The notes: generated from the sequence alone by a model not told the origin. A DNA stretch of 48,087 nt from Rhizobiaceae bacterium (GCA_905339215.1 CAJPFN010000002.1:1-48087); one strand, 5' to 3'. Shown: positions 33,988 to 43,019, counted from the stretch's first letter. Numbers and translations are program-made.

Positions 33988-34887
33988 ATGCACAAGCCGA
34001 AACGGATCCTGTTCACCGGCGGGTCGGGCAAGGCCGGCCGCCATGTCGTACCCTATCTCCTCGATCGCGGCCACCGGGTGGTCAACGTCGACCTGACGCC
34101 ACTCGCCCATCCCGGCGTCGACAATCTGACTGCGGACATCGCCGATTCCGGTCAGATGTTCAACGTCATGACGAGCTACGCCAATTTCGACGAGCTGGAG
34201 CCCGGCGCGGGCGTGCCGCGCTTCGACGCGGTCGTCCATTTCGCCGCCGTGCCGCGCATCCTGATCCGCCCCGACAACGAGACCTTCCGCATCAACACGG
34301 TCGGCACCTATAACGTCATCGAGGCGGCGGTGAAGCTCGGCATCCGCAAGATCGTCATCGCCTCGTCGGAGACGACCTACGGCGTCTGCTTCGCCGACGG
34401 TGAGGTCAACCCGCGCGTCCTGCCGCTGGAGGAGGACTACGACGTCGATCCGATGGACAGCTACGGACTGTCGAAAGTGGTCAACGAGAAGACGGCGCGC
34501 GCCTTCCAGCGCCGCTCGGGCTTCGACATCTATGCCCTTCGCATCGGCAACGTCATCGAGCCGCACGAATACGACCGCTTCCCCGGCTTCTTCGCCAATC
34601 CGGAAGTCCGCCGCCGCAACGTCTTCTGCTACATCGACGCGCGCGACCTCGGCCAGATCGTCGACCGCTGCCTCGCCGCCGACGGGCTCGGCTACCAGGT
34701 CTTCAACGCCGGCAACGACACCAATTCGGTCAACATCCCGTCGAAGGAGCTCGCCGCCCGCTTCTTCCCCGGCGTGCCGCTGACGCGCGAACTCGGCGAG
34801 CACGAGGCGCTCTATTCCAATCGCAAGATCCGCGAGGTCCTCGGCTTCAAGGAAGAGCACGACTGGCGGAAATACGTGAAGGCATAG
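33988..34887 (+). CDS. NAD-dependent epimerase/dehydratase (extended SDR)
   Basis: The protein has 299 residues with the SDR cofactor loop FTGGSGKAGRHVV (GxxGxxG), the substrate Ser region VIASSETTYG, and the catalytic pair YGLSK (Y-x3-K). The C-terminal part is short, like UDP-sugar or uronate dehydrogenase-type members. GGGAG lies nine bases before the ATG. It follows the ABC transporter by 88 bases on the same strand and may be part of that operon, converting the imported compound or a sugar derived from it. The substrate cannot be told from the sequence. Confidence 0.85.
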   Translation: MHKPKRILFTGGSGKAGRHVVPYLLDRGHRVVNVDLTPLAHPGVDNLTADIADSGQMFNVMTSYANFDELEPGAGVPRFDAVVHFAAVPRILIRPDNETFRINTVGTYNVIEAAVKLGIRKIVIASSETTYGVCFADGEVNPRVLPLEEDYDVDPMDSYGLSKVVNEKTARAFQRRSGFDIYALRIGNVIEPHEYDRFPGFFANPEVRRRNVFCYIDARDLGQIVDRCLAADGLGYQVFNAGNDTNSVNIPSKELAARFFPGVPLTRELGEHEALYSNRKIREVLGFKEEHDWRKYVKA

Positions 34888-34892
34888 CCCTT

Positions 34893-35327
34893 TCAGCGCT
34901 TCTCGGCCGGCAGCGTGTCGGCCGGCTCGAGCTGCAGGAGGTCGAGCAGGCGTCGCAGCAGGCGCACCTCCTCGCGGGAGAGTTCATGGTCGGCCTTGGC
35001 GATGTCGGCGAGATGGCGGGCGAGCAGACGGCGGCGCTCGATGTCGAGGTCGCGGAACATCGCCACGGCCTGCGCGCCGGTCGTTTCGTAAGAATAGTCG
35101 TGGAGATAGCCGATCACCGCCTGCATGCTCTCCTCGGGAATGCCGAAGGAAACGCGGCAGATGCGGCGCAACGCCTCCATCTCGGCGTCGCTCACCTTGC
35201 CGTCGGTCAGCATCATGCGGAACAGGAGCACGAGTTCGGCGACGAGCACCGGATCGTCGGCGACCTTGCGGACGCCGGTGTCGCCCTCGAAAACCGCGCG
35301 GATTTTCGCCAGCAGGCCGTGCGCCAT
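34893..35327 (-). CDS. TerB-like (tellurite-resistance TerB family) protein
   Basis: The protein has 144 residues, all helical, with the TerB domain pattern of acidic pairs that may bind metal: MMLTDGKVSDAEMEALRRI near the start and DIAKADHELSREEVRLLRRL near the end. The family is common in proteobacteria and its role is poorly known. I chose the ATG at 35327 (MAHGLLAKIRAVF); a longer frame to 35366 has no family support. Convergent with the epimerase gene, with five bases between the two stops. Confidence 0.82.
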   Translation of the reverse strand: MAHGLLAKIRAVFEGDTGVRKVADDPVLVAELVLLFRMMLTDGKVSDAEMEALRRICRVSFGIPEESMQAVIGYLHDYSYETTGAQAVAMFRDLDIERRRLLARHLADIAKADHELSREEVRLLRRLLDLLQLEPADTLPAEKR

Positions 35328-35483
35328 GGTGCATTCTCCCCTTGCCGCGCCGCGCCGTTCCGGCACGGCGACAATCCCGATGCCGCCAGACTATAGCCGG
35401 CGCGGCCTTGCGCAAGCCATTCGCCTGTGGTCGAACCCGTCGACGCTCCTCATCCCCGCCCGCCGCGGCGCCGGTCTCGCGAC

Positions 35484-36269
35484 ATGATCGATCCGACGCT
35501 GGAAATCCTCGCTCTCCTGGCGCTCGCCGCCTTCGTCGCCGGTTTCATCGATTCGATCGCCGGGGGCGGCGGCCTCGTCACCGTGCCGGCGCTCCTTCTC
35601 GCCGGCCTTGCCCCCGTCGAGGCGCTCGGCACCAACAAGCTGCAGGGCCTGTTCGGTGCGGCTTCCGCCACCATCGCCTATGCCGGCAAGGGTCATGTCG
35701 ACCTGAGGCGGCAGTTGCCGTCGGCCGGGCTTGCCCTCGCCGGCGGCGCGGCCGGCGCGCTTTTGGCGACCGTCCTGCCGGGCGACGTCCTGCGCATCCT
35801 GATGCCGTTCCTGCTGGTTGCTATCGCCCTCTACTTCGCGATGAAGCCGAACATGGGCGACGTCGACCGCGCCGAGCGCCTGTCGCCCGCCCTGTTCGCC
35901 GTGACGGTCGTGCCGGCGATCGGCTTCTACGACGGCGTCTTCGGCCCCGGCACCGGCTCGTTCTTCATGCTCGCCTTCGTCGCGCTGGCCGGCTACGGCG
36001 TGCTCAAGGCGACCGCGCACACGAAGCTGCTCAACCTTTCCTCGAATGTCGGCGGCTTCGCCGCCTTCGCGCTGGTCGGCGCCGTCGCCTGGAAGGCCGG
36101 GCTGGTGATGGGCGCTGCCCAGTTCGCCGGGGCGCGCGTCGGCGCCCACCTCGCGATGAAGAAAGGTGCGGGGCTGATCAAGCCGCTGCTCGTCGTCACT
36201 TGCATCGCGCTCGCCATCCGTCTGCTCGCCGATCCGGCCAATCCGGTGCACGCCTGGTTGATCGGCTGA
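35484..36269 (+). CDS. TSUP-family (TauE/SafE) membrane permease, possible sulfite or sulfonate exporter
   Basis: The protein has 261 residues and seven or eight predicted membrane helices. It carries the two TSUP repeats: GFIDSIAGGGGLVTVPALLLAG with TNKLQGLFGAASA in the first half, and FYDGVFGPGTGSFFMLAF with AHTKLLNLSSNVGG in the second. TSUP proteins export sulfite, sulfoacetate or related anions, or other organic anions. The presence of soeABC 9 kb upstream makes sulfite a reasonable guess but they are not in one operon. Start at the ATG at 35484. Confidence 0.9.
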   Translation: MIDPTLEILALLALAAFVAGFIDSIAGGGGLVTVPALLLAGLAPVEALGTNKLQGLFGAASATIAYAGKGHVDLRRQLPSAGLALAGGAAGALLATVLPGDVLRILMPFLLVAIALYFAMKPNMGDVDRAERLSPALFAVTVVPAIGFYDGVFGPGTGSFFMLAFVALAGYGVLKATAHTKLLNLSSNVGGFAAFALVGAVAWKAGLVMGAAQFAGARVGAHLAMKKGAGLIKPLLVVTCIALAIRLLADPANPVHAWLIG

Positions 36270-36324
36270 CGGCTTCCAACGGCCGCGCCATCGGCTATTC
36301 TGGCGTCATCAGCCGGAGCCGCCG

Positions 36325-37149
36325 ATGGACGCCGCCGCACACCCCGAGCCACAAAGCGGACCGCCCGACTGGCTGCGCCGCGCCGTGCGGCCGCAACTCG
36401 CAGGGCTAGTCGACGACATCGTCTTCTATCGCGAGACCGGCCTGCCGATGGTCGGACAGGTCGAGGCGGCATCGCTCGTCGTGCCGCTGGTCATCAGCTT
36501 CGCCGCGCCATTCTCGATCGCGCTCGGCCGCACACCGCATCGTGGCGACGCCATCGCGTCCTTCGCCGCCGGCCTCTACGCCGGACCGGTGGTCATGGAT
36601 TCGCCGGGCACGGCCGAATGCGTGCAGGTCAATTTCACGCCCCTCGGCGCCGCCCGCTTCTTCGGCCTGCCGCTGAGCGAACTCGCCGACGCCATGGTCA
36701 CGCTCGACGACCTCGGCGACCGCGCCTTACGCGGCCTGCGCGAACGCCTCGGCGACGAGCCCGATGCCGGCCGCCGCCTCGACCTCGTCGAGGCCTTCGT
36801 CGTGCGACGCGTCTTTTCCGGGCGCCCCTGCGATCCGGAAATCGCCTGGGCCTACCGGCGCATCGTCGCGAGCAGCGGCAGGGTGCGCATCGCCGGCCTC
36901 GCCGAAGAGATCGGATGCAGCCGCAGGCACCTCTTCTCGCGCTTTCGCCGCGACGTTGGCCTGGCGCCGAAGACAGTGGCGCGCATGGCCCGCTTCCAGG
37001 GTGCGCTGGCGTGGTCGACGCGCGTCGCCGCGCCCGACTGGGCGGACGTCGCGGCCGCCTGCGGTTATGCCGACCAGGCGCACCTGACGCGCGAGTTCAC
37101 CGCGTTCGCCGGCTCGTCCCCGGCGGCCTGGCTTCGGCGTGCCGCCTGA
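36325..37149 (+). CDS. AraC-family transcriptional regulator
   Basis: The protein has 274 residues. The C-terminal 100 are an AraC DNA-binding domain with two helix-turn-helix units: IAGLAEEIGCSRRHLFSRFRRDVG and WADVAAACGYADQAHLTREFTAFAGSSPAAW. The N-terminal half is a cupin-like sensing region without a recognisable ligand motif (QVNFTPLGAARFFGLPL is typical of this subgroup). It sits 95 bases before the VOC gene on the same strand, a pairing often seen, and probably controls it. Confidence 0.9.
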   Translation: MDAAAHPEPQSGPPDWLRRAVRPQLAGLVDDIVFYRETGLPMVGQVEAASLVVPLVISFAAPFSIALGRTPHRGDAIASFAAGLYAGPVVMDSPGTAECVQVNFTPLGAARFFGLPLSELADAMVTLDDLGDRALRGLRERLGDEPDAGRRLDLVEAFVVRRVFSGRPCDPEIAWAYRRIVASSGRVRIAGLAEEIGCSRRHLFSRFRRDVGLAPKTVARMARFQGALAWSTRVAAPDWADVAAACGYADQAHLTREFTAFAGSSPAAWLRRAA

Positions 37150-37244
37150 GCGGGTAACATTCCTTCAAGACCGGGCAACGGGCCTCGGCCACCATGCGTT
37201 CATGGTTCGACGCCCGAGCCGCCGACACGCGAAAGGAGCCCCCG

Positions 37245-37664
37245 ATGCCCGCAACGAACGAAGCCCCCCGCCTTTACCCCACCTTCCGCTACCGCGACCC
37301 CGCCGCGATGATTGACTTCCTCTGCAATGCTTTCGGCTTTGCCGTCCGCGCCCGCTACGGCGAGGGCGATCAGGTCGACCATGCCGAACTCGCGCTCGGC
37401 TCGGCGATGATCATGCTCGGCGGCGTCCGCGACGACGCCTACGGCGCGATGGTCGGCCAGCCCGGCGACAATGGCGGCAAGTCGGTCTACATCGCCGTCA
37501 ACGACGCCGACGCGGCCTTCGCCCGCGCCCGCGCCGCCGGCGCGACGATCCTGCGCGAACCGGAAGATACGTTCTACGGCAGCCGCGACTTCATCTGCGC
37601 CGACCCGGAAGGCATCGTCTGGTGCTTCGGCACCTACTGGCCGAAGGCGTCCGATCCGGCCTGA
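37245..37664 (+). CDS. VOC-family (glyoxalase/bleomycin-resistance-like) protein
   Basis: The protein has 139 residues and a single vicinal-oxygen-chelate domain with paired beta-alpha-beta units: YPTFRYRDPAAMIDFLCNAFGF, DHAELALGSAMIMLG, then SVYIAVNDADAAFARARAAGATILREPEDTFYGSRDF and DPEGIVWCFGTYWP. It may detoxify or sequester a small molecule; the ligand is unknown. AAAGGAGC is nine bases upstream of the ATG at 37245. A GTG or other start further up is not needed. Confidence 0.9.
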   Translation: MPATNEAPRLYPTFRYRDPAAMIDFLCNAFGFAVRARYGEGDQVDHAELALGSAMIMLGGVRDDAYGAMVGQPGDNGGKSVYIAVNDADAAFARARAAGATILREPEDTFYGSRDFICADPEGIVWCFGTYWPKASDPA

Positions 37665-37676
37665 GGCGCCGGGCGT

Positions 37677-39140
37677 TCAGCGCGCGGCGGCAAAGATCGC
37701 GTCGCAGTCGAGGTGCTCTTCCAGCCGTTCGGCGATCGCGTCGAGCGCCGCGTCGACGCCGGCGCGATAGTTTCCGCCGCCCTCGACGCCGAACTGCGCG
37801 AGGAACCGGCGGCGGAAGAGATCGGCGCCGAACAGGCCGTGGAGATAGGTGCCGAACACCCTGCCGTCGGCGCTGGTGGCGCCGTCGGCAACGCCCTCGA
37901 TCAGGGCGACCGGCCGGGCCCGGTCCGGTCCTTCGCTGCGGCCGAGATGGATCTCGTAGCCTTCCAGCGGCGCATCGTGGTGGAGCGAATGCGCCGCGAC
38001 GTTGCGCACTGTCTTGTCGTCCTCCATCACCGTCTCGACGTCGAGCAGGCCGAGGCCCGGTGCCTCGAGCACGCTGCCCTCGCGGCCTCGCGGATCGCGG
38101 ACGATCCGGCCGAGCATCTGGTAGCCGCCGCACAGGCCGACAACATGGCCGCCGCGGGCATGGTGGGCGGCGAGGTCGGCGTCCCAGCCCTCGGCGCGGA
38201 AACGCACCAGGTCGCCGATCGTCGATTTCGACCCGGGGATGACGACAAGCCGCGCGTCCTCGGGAAGCCGGCGACCGGGTGGCACGAACACCACCTCGAC
38301 TTCCGGCTCGGCACGCAGCGGGTCGAGGTCGTCGAAATTGGCGATGCGCGACAGCATCGGCACGGCAACCTTCAGCCGCCGGCCGCCCGCCGCGCCCGGC
38401 CGCTCCAGGACGACCGCGTCCTCGGACGGTAGCAGGGCTGCTTCCCGCAGCCATGGCACGACGCCGAAGGAGGGCCAGCCGGTAAAGCGGCCGATCGCGG
38501 CGATGCCGTCGTCGAACAGCGACAGGTCGCCGCGGAACTTGTTGATGAGGTAACCGACGATCATCGCCCGGTCCTCGTCCGCTAGAATGTGGTGCGTGCC
38601 GGCGAGCGCGGCGATGACGCCGCCGCGATCGATGTCGCCGACCAGGATCACCGGGCAGCCGGCACGGGTGGCAAAACCCATGTTGGCGATGTCGCGATCG
38701 CGCAGGTTGATCTCGGCCGGCGACCCGGCCCCCTCGACGATGACGAGGTCGGCGCCCTCGCCCACCTTCGCCCAGGAGTCCATCACCGCGTTCATCAGCG
38801 TCGCCTTGAGCTGCTGGTAGTCGGCCGCCTGCGCCTCGCCGACGACCCGCCCCTGCACCACCACCTGGGCGCCGATGTCGGTCTGCGGCTTCAAGAGCAC
38901 CGGGTTCATGTGCACGCTGGGCGCAGCACCGCAGGCGATCGCCTGAAGCCACTGCGCCCGGCCGATCTCGCCGCCCGGCTCGCCGCGGCGGCCGGCGACA
39001 GCGGCGTTGTTCGACATGTTCTGCGGCTTGAACGGCCGAACCGCCATGCCGCGGTTCCTCGCGACGCGGCACAGGCCGGCGACGAGCACGGTCTTGCCGA
39101 CGTCGGAGCCGGTGCCCTGGAGCATGATCGCGCGCGCCAT
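37677..39140 (-). CDS. cobQ: Cobyric acid synthase
   Basis: Amidates adenosylcobyrinic acid a,c-diamide at four carboxylates with glutamine and ATP in vitamin B12 biosynthesis. The 487 residues are full length: N-terminal dethiobiotin-synthase-like P-loop GTGSDVGKT (9-17), [22 protein letters not shown] and GDIDRGGV; C-terminal class I glutamine amidotransferase with [21 protein letters not shown] (catalytic Cys) and the late His in GTYLHGLF. It starts two bases after the stop of the upstream cupin gene, so the two are probably co-transcribed, although no other cob gene is in the window. Confidence 0.97.
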   Translation of the reverse strand: MARAIMLQGTGSDVGKTVLVAGLCRVARNRGMAVRPFKPQNMSNNAAVAGRRGEPGGEIGRAQWLQAIACGAAPSVHMNPVLLKPQTDIGAQVVVQGRVVGEAQAADYQQLKATLMNAVMDSWAKVGEGADLVIVEGAGSPAEINLRDRDIANMGFATRAGCPVILVGDIDRGGVIAALAGTHHILADEDRAMIVGYLINKFRGDLSLFDDGIAAIGRFTGWPSFGVVPWLREAALLPSEDAVVLERPGAAGGRRLKVAVPMLSRIANFDDLDPLRAEPEVEVVFVPPGRRLPEDARLVVIPGSKSTIGDLVRFRAEGWDADLAAHHARGGHVVGLCGGYQMLGRIVRDPRGREGSVLEAPGLGLLDVETVMEDDKTVRNVAAHSLHHDAPLEGYEIHLGRSEGPDRARPVALIEGVADGATSADGRVFGTYLHGLFGADLFRRRFLAQFGVEGGGNYRAGVDAALDAIAERLEEHLDCDAIFAAAR

Positions 39141-39142
39141 CC

Positions 39143-39757
39143 TCAGGCCTCCCGCACCGTCGAGGCGCCTGTCAGCGTCGACTTCTGCGCCAGCGGCCCG
39201 CCGCGCCAAAGATAGAGCGCCAGCAGCGGTTCGGCGCCGGTGCGCATGGCGTGGCCGACGTTGGACGGGTGGTGGATCACCTCGCCTGGACCCCGCCGGA
39301 CAAAGGCGCCGTCACCCTTGCGCCATTCGGCCAGGGGTGTCAGCGGAACGTAGATCTCCTCGGCGATGTGATGGTGATCCGGATAGACGACATGCGGGCC
39401 GAGCAGCAGGAAGCCGGCGGCGATCGTGTCGCTCGCGAAGTGGCCGCGCGTGCCGACAAGTTCGGTCCAGCCGTAGCGGTCGAGGAAGTCGCGGCCGAAG
39501 TCGGCCTCCGAATAGGTCTGCGCCCAGCGCAGGTCGGCGGCATGGCGCGCCAGACACTGCGCCAGGGGCTTCGCACCACCGCCCGCGATCGCCGCCGCCC
39601 GCGGCAGATATTCCAGGCAAGGCAGCGACACGGGCGCGAGCGCACGTTCAGCCGGCGCGGCGCCGATCGCCGCGGCAAAACCGTCGACCAAGGCATCGTC
39701 GCGCCCGGCGAGGAAGGCGCGGAACAGGCCGAGCAGGTCGTGCGTGGCTGCGCTCAC
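39143..39757 (-). CDS. DMSP-lyase-family cupin protein (DddL/DddQ-like)
   Basis: The protein has 204 residues. The C-terminal cupin has [15 protein letters not shown] (H128-H130, E134, Y136), [29 protein letters not shown] with H162, H163 and H169, the metal-site pattern of DMSP lyases (H-x3-E-x-Y and a later His). Those enzymes split dimethylsulfoniopropionate to dimethyl sulfide and acrylate. The N-terminal 100 residues are helical, as in DddL/DddQ. No acrylate-handling or DMSP transporter genes are close. Related cupins outside marine bacteria may have other substrates, so the family call is firmer than the reaction. Confidence 0.78.
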   Translation of the reverse strand: MSAATHDLLGLFRAFLAGRDDALVDGFAAAIGAAPAERALAPVSLPCLEYLPRAAAIAGGGAKPLAQCLARHAADLRWAQTYSEADFGRDFLDRYGWTELVGTRGHFASDTIAAGFLLLGPHVVYPDHHHIAEEIYVPLTPLAEWRKGDGAFVRRGPGEVIHHPSNVGHAMRTGAEPLLALYLWRGGPLAQKSTLTGASTVREA

Positions 39758-39860
39758 CGGACGTCTCCGTTGCCCTGTTTTCGCACAACCGCTCCGCTGC
39801 CGGCCGGGTTGCGCGGCGGCATCATTGGACTAGAGTGCGCCCGACGAAAAGCCGAAAAAG

Positions 39861-41051
39861 ATGGCCGGGAGGGCCGCCATGGACGCCGCGATCGCCAGCC
39901 AGCCCCAGTTCGAGCTCAACGAGGACCAGCGCGCCGTCCAGGCGATGGCGGAAGCCTTCGCCGCCGACCGCGTCGCGCCCAACGCGCTGGAATGGGACAG
40001 GAAGCGTCATTTCCCCGCCGACGTGATCCGCGAGACGGGACCGCTCGGATTGGGCGGCATCTATGTGCGCGACGACGTCGGCGGATCCGGCCTGGGCCGT
40101 CTCGACGCCGTGCTGATCTTCGAGGCGCTGTCCCGCGCCTGCCCTGCCTTCTCCTCGTTCATTTCCATCCACAACATGGCGGCGTGGATGATCGACATGT
40201 TCGGCTCCGACGAGCAGCGCCAGCGCTTCCTGCCGAAGCTGACCTCGATGGAATGGCTCGCCAGCTACGCCCTGACCGAGCCGGGCTCGGGCTCCGACGC
40301 AGCCGCGCTGAAGACGCGCGCGGTCAGGAGCGGCGGCAACGGCAGCGACTATGTCTTGAACGGCGCCAAGCAGTTCATCTCCGGGGCCGGCGATTCCGAC
40401 GTCTACGTGACCATGGTTCGCACCGGCGAGGACGGGCCGAAGGGCATCTCGACGCTGGTCATCCCCAAGGACGCGCCCGGTCTCTCCTTCGGCGCGGTCG
40501 AGAACAAGATGGGTTGGCACATGCAGTCCACCCGCCAGGTCATCTTCGAGGACTGCAAGGTGCCGGCCGAGAACCTGCTCTCCGGCGAGGGTGCGGGCTT
40601 CCGCATTGCCATGGCCGGCCTCGACGGCGGCCGCCTGAACATCGCCGCCTGCTCGCTCGGCGGCGCGCAGTCGGCGCTCGACAAGGCACTCGCCTATGCC
40701 GGCGAGCGTTCGGCCTTCGGCCAGAAGATCAACCAGTTCCAGGCACTGCAGTTCAAGCTGGCCGACATGGAGACCGAGCTCCAGGCCGCGCGCATGCTTC
40801 TCTACACCGCCGCCGCCAAGCTCGACCGCAAGGCGCACGATGCGTCGAAGTGGTCGGCGATGGCCAAGCGCTTCGTCACCGACACCGGCTCGGCAGTCGC
40901 CAACGACGCGCTGCAGGTGTTCGGCGGCTATGGCTACTTGCACGACTACGGCGTCGAGAAGCTCGTGCGCGACCTGCGCGTTCACCAGATCCTCGAGGGC
41001 ACCAACGAGATCATGCGGGTGATCGTGGCGCGGCATCTGATCGGAAGATAG
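39861..41051 (+). CDS. Acyl-CoA dehydrogenase, probably isobutyryl-CoA dehydrogenase
   Basis: The protein has 396 residues (390 if the ATG at 39879 is used) of the FAD acyl-CoA dehydrogenase family: ASYALTEPGSGSDAAAL, FISGAGDSDVYVTMVRTG, KMGWHMQSTRQVIFEDCKVP, RSAFGQKINQFQALQFKLADM, and the C-terminal VHQILEGTNEIMRVIVAR holding the catalytic Glu. It sits upstream of 3-hydroxyisobutyrate dehydrogenase, so it likely oxidises isobutyryl-CoA to methacrylyl-CoA in valine breakdown. A GGGAGGG lies just before the first ATG. Confidence 0.92.
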   Translation: MAGRAAMDAAIASQPQFELNEDQRAVQAMAEAFAADRVAPNALEWDRKRHFPADVIRETGPLGLGGIYVRDDVGGSGLGRLDAVLIFEALSRACPAFSSFISIHNMAAWMIDMFGSDEQRQRFLPKLTSMEWLASYALTEPGSGSDAAALKTRAVRSGGNGSDYVLNGAKQFISGAGDSDVYVTMVRTGEDGPKGISTLVIPKDAPGLSFGAVENKMGWHMQSTRQVIFEDCKVPAENLLSGEGAGFRIAMAGLDGGRLNIAACSLGGAQSALDKALAYAGERSAFGQKINQFQALQFKLADMETELQAARMLLYTAAAKLDRKAHDASKWSAMAKRFVTDTGSAVANDALQVFGGYGYLHDYGVEKLVRDLRVHQILEGTNEIMRVIVARHLIGR

Positions 41052-41097
41052 GCAGTCGGGAATAGGCGGCCGGCAATCGGTCCGATAGCCGACTGCC
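41051..41097. repeat. Interrupted palindrome between the two valine-pathway genes
   Basis: GGCAGTCGG (41051-41059) and CCGACTGCC (41089-41097) are exact reverse complements; inside lies ATCGGTCCGAT (41076-41086), itself palindromic. The unit reuses words such as GGCAATCGG and GCCGATTGCC and resembles repeats found between genes in rhizobia. It may act as an RNA stabiliser or mild attenuator. Confidence 0.5.
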
Positions 41098-41120
41098 GAT
41101 TGCCTCAACGGAGAACACCA

Positions 41121-42005
41121 ATGACCACCATCGCCTTCATCGGCCTCGGCAACATGGGCAATCCCATGGCCGCCAACCTCGTCAAGGCCGGCCACGCCGT
41201 TACCGGCTTCGATCTCGTCGCCGACAGTCTGGCGACGGCTGAAAAGAACGGCGTGGCGGTCGCGGCGAACGCCGGCGCCGCCATCGAGGGCGCCGACGTG
41301 GTCATCACCATGCTGCCCGCCGGCAAGCACGTACTTTCCGTCTACGCCGATCTCGCGCCGAAGGCGAAGAAGGGGGCGCTGTTCATCGATTCCTCGACGA
41401 TCGACGTCGACTCCGCCCGCAAGGCGCATGCGATTGCCGCCGAGCACGGCCTGCTGTCCATCGACGCGCCGGTCTCCGGCGGCACCGGGGGTGCCGCGGC
41501 CGGCACGCTGACCTTCATGGCGGGCGGCTCCAGGGACGCCTTCGCCCTGGCCGAACCGGTTTTGAAACCGATGGCCGGCCGCATCGTCCACTGTGGCGAC
41601 GCCGGCGCCGGACAGGCCGCCAAGATCTGCAACAACATGATCCTCGGCATCTCGATGATCGGCGTCGGCGAGGCCTTCGTTCTCGCCGAGAAGCTCGGCC
41701 TGTCGCACCAGGCGCTGTTCGACGTGGCCTCCACCTCGTCCGGCCAGTGCTGGTCGCTGACCACCTATTGCCCGGTGCCGGGGCCGGTGCCTAATTCGCC
41801 TGCCAACCGCGACTACAAGCCGGGCTTCGCGGCGGCGCTGATGCTGAAGGATCTGAAGCTTGCCCAGGAGGCCGCGCAATCGGCCGGCGCCGTCACCCCG
41901 CTCGGTGCCGAGGCCACGCAGCTCTATGCGCTGTTCAACGCCCAGGGCCACGGCGGCACCGATTTCTCCGGCATCATCCGCTTCCTCCGCGGCGAGGCAG
42001 GCTGA
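41121..42005 (+). CDS. mmsB: 3-hydroxyisobutyrate dehydrogenase
   Basis: Oxidises 3-hydroxyisobutyrate to methylmalonate semialdehyde with NAD+ in valine catabolism. The 294 residues show the family set: FIGLGNMGNPMAANLVKAGH with the NAD loop GLGNMG, DAPVSGGTGGAAAGTLTFMAGG, and GQAAKICNNMILG with the catalytic Lys, ending with KDLKLAQEAA. The ATG at 41121 has GGAGA ten bases upstream. Together with the acyl-CoA dehydrogenase before it, this is part of the valine branch; enoyl-CoA hydratase and hydrolase are not in the window. Confidence 0.95.
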   Translation: MTTIAFIGLGNMGNPMAANLVKAGHAVTGFDLVADSLATAEKNGVAVAANAGAAIEGADVVITMLPAGKHVLSVYADLAPKAKKGALFIDSSTIDVDSARKAHAIAAEHGLLSIDAPVSGGTGGAAAGTLTFMAGGSRDAFALAEPVLKPMAGRIVHCGDAGAGQAAKICNNMILGISMIGVGEAFVLAEKLGLSHQALFDVASTSSGQCWSLTTYCPVPGPVPNSPANRDYKPGFAAALMLKDLKLAQEAAQSAGAVTPLGAEATQLYALFNAQGHGGTDFSGIIRFLRGEAG

Positions 42006-42010
42006 CGTTA

Positions 42011-42039
42011 CGTCATCTTTCCCCTGACGGAAGATGACG
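42011..42039 (+). terminator. Hairpin downstream of mmsB
   Basis: CGTCATCTT (42011-42019) and AAGATGACG (42031-42039) pair perfectly around an eleven-base loop, five bases past the mmsB stop. No T run follows on the plus strand, so it could be an RNA-protecting hairpin or a factor-dependent stop rather than a classic terminator. Confidence 0.5.
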
Positions 42040-42099
42040 CCACGCAGCCAAGAAAAAACGCGGATTTATCTTTGCTTAAGCTCTCGATAACCGGCCGGT

Positions 42100-42261
42100 A
42101 ACGATGTCCCTGTAGAACGGTTTGCGAGGCGGACATTCGGACCGCCCACTGCTCCGGATCAGGTCTCGCGTACCGGAGCTGTTACCTTCGCAGTGTTGTC
42201 GCGACGGGCCATGCGTTCTTGTGGCAAGACCGTGCTTACCCTTTCGGGAAGCGCGGTTTTT
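42100..42261 (+). ncRNA. Candidate small RNA with three-way junction and terminator
   Basis: The gap between mmsB and the convergent gene contains ordered pairings: TGCGA (42123-42127) with TCGCA (42188-42192) closes a junction holding hairpin GGCGG/CCGCC (42128-42132 / 42142-42146) and hairpin GCTCCGG/CCGGAGC (42151-42157 / 42173-42179). A strong terminator follows at 42229-42261. No coding frame with support is present and the next plus-strand gene is absent, so this is unlikely to be a leader or riboswitch. The 5' end is a guess. I could not match it to a known family by eye. Confidence 0.4.
42229..42261 (+). terminator. Rho-independent terminator
   Basis: Left arm from 42229 (ACCGTGCTT, one bulged A, CCC), loop TTTC, right arm GGGAAGCGCGGT to 42257; twelve pairs with one G-U, then TTTT. 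It is 224 bases past the mmsB stop and faces the end of the minus-strand gene at 42296. Confidence 0.75.
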
Positions 42262-42295
42262 GCCTTTGGCACCGCCCGACGGCGCACGGGTCGGC

Positions 42296-42946
42296 TCACA
42301 GATTGAGCGGAGCGCCGGGGATACTGATCCGGTCCTTGTTGACCAGCACGATCGGCGTGTCCTCGCCGTCGACGGTGACGACGAGAAGCCTGAGGTCCCA
42401 GATGCCGGCGGTGCGCACCGCGTGCGACGTCGCCGTGCCGTTCGCCTTCGAACCCTTGAGCGGAATCGCGAGCCGTGCCTCGCCGCTGCCGCCAGCCTCG
42501 ACGTTGATCGAGCCGCCCGTCCAGAAACCCGTGGAGATGTCGTCGCCGAGCGCGGCGCGTACCTGCTCGTCGGCGCGCACGGCCACCATGGTCATCTCGT
42601 AGGCCTCGCTGTTCTTCAGGATCGACGGGATCGACAGCACCAGTGCGCTCGCGGCGCCGATGACCCCGAGCCAGACGGCGAGGCCGGCGATCGCCCAGGC
42701 GCGCTGCGTCTTGCGGAAGTGCTCGGCGTCGCGCCAGGCGCGGTTCTGCCACGCCCAGCGGCTGCCGCGCGCGCCGAGCACGAACATCATGACGATGCCG
42801 ACGACCGGCACGAAGGTCAGCAAGGCGATCCAGGTACTGTTACCGATGCCCCAGATCCAGTTGAGGAAAAACGCCCCCCAGTTCCAGCGATCGAGTTCGC
42901 GCGGGATTTCCGCCGGTTCGTTCAACGCCTTCTCGGCCATGGCCAT
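42296..42946 (-). CDS. Coa1/Tim21-type cytochrome-oxidase-assembly-domain membrane protein
   Basis: The protein has 216 residues. The N-terminal part has aromatic-rich membrane segments (RWNWGAFFLNWIWG, WIALLTFVPVVGIVMMFVLGA) and a further helix after QRAWAIAGL. The C-terminal 110 residues look like a Coa1 domain: SEAYEMTMVAVRADEQVRAALG, FWTGGSINVEAGGSGEARLAIPLKG and GIWDLRLLVVTVDG. In mitochondria Coa1 helps assemble cytochrome c oxidase; in bacteria the role is not known. No oxidase genes are in the window. Confidence 0.75.
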   Translation of the reverse strand: MAMAEKALNEPAEIPRELDRWNWGAFFLNWIWGIGNSTWIALLTFVPVVGIVMMFVLGARGSRWAWQNRAWRDAEHFRKTQRAWAIAGLAVWLGVIGAASALVLSIPSILKNSEAYEMTMVAVRADEQVRAALGDDISTGFWTGGSINVEAGGSGEARLAIPLKGSKANGTATSHAVRTAGIWDLRLLVVTVDGEDTPIVLVNKDRISIPGAPLNL

Positions 42947-43019
42947 TCCCCCCGATCTGTATGATCGAGCAAGCCTATGGACTTCGCCGCGTCAACTCAA
43001 GCAGATGATCGCCGCAGGC

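Noticed and set aside
42151-42200. Cobalamin riboswitch suggested by CCGGAGCTG and a GCCCACTG-like word
   Set aside because: The long conserved B12-box core is absent, the terminator follows with no plus-strand gene, and the resemblance comes from one GC-rich stem.
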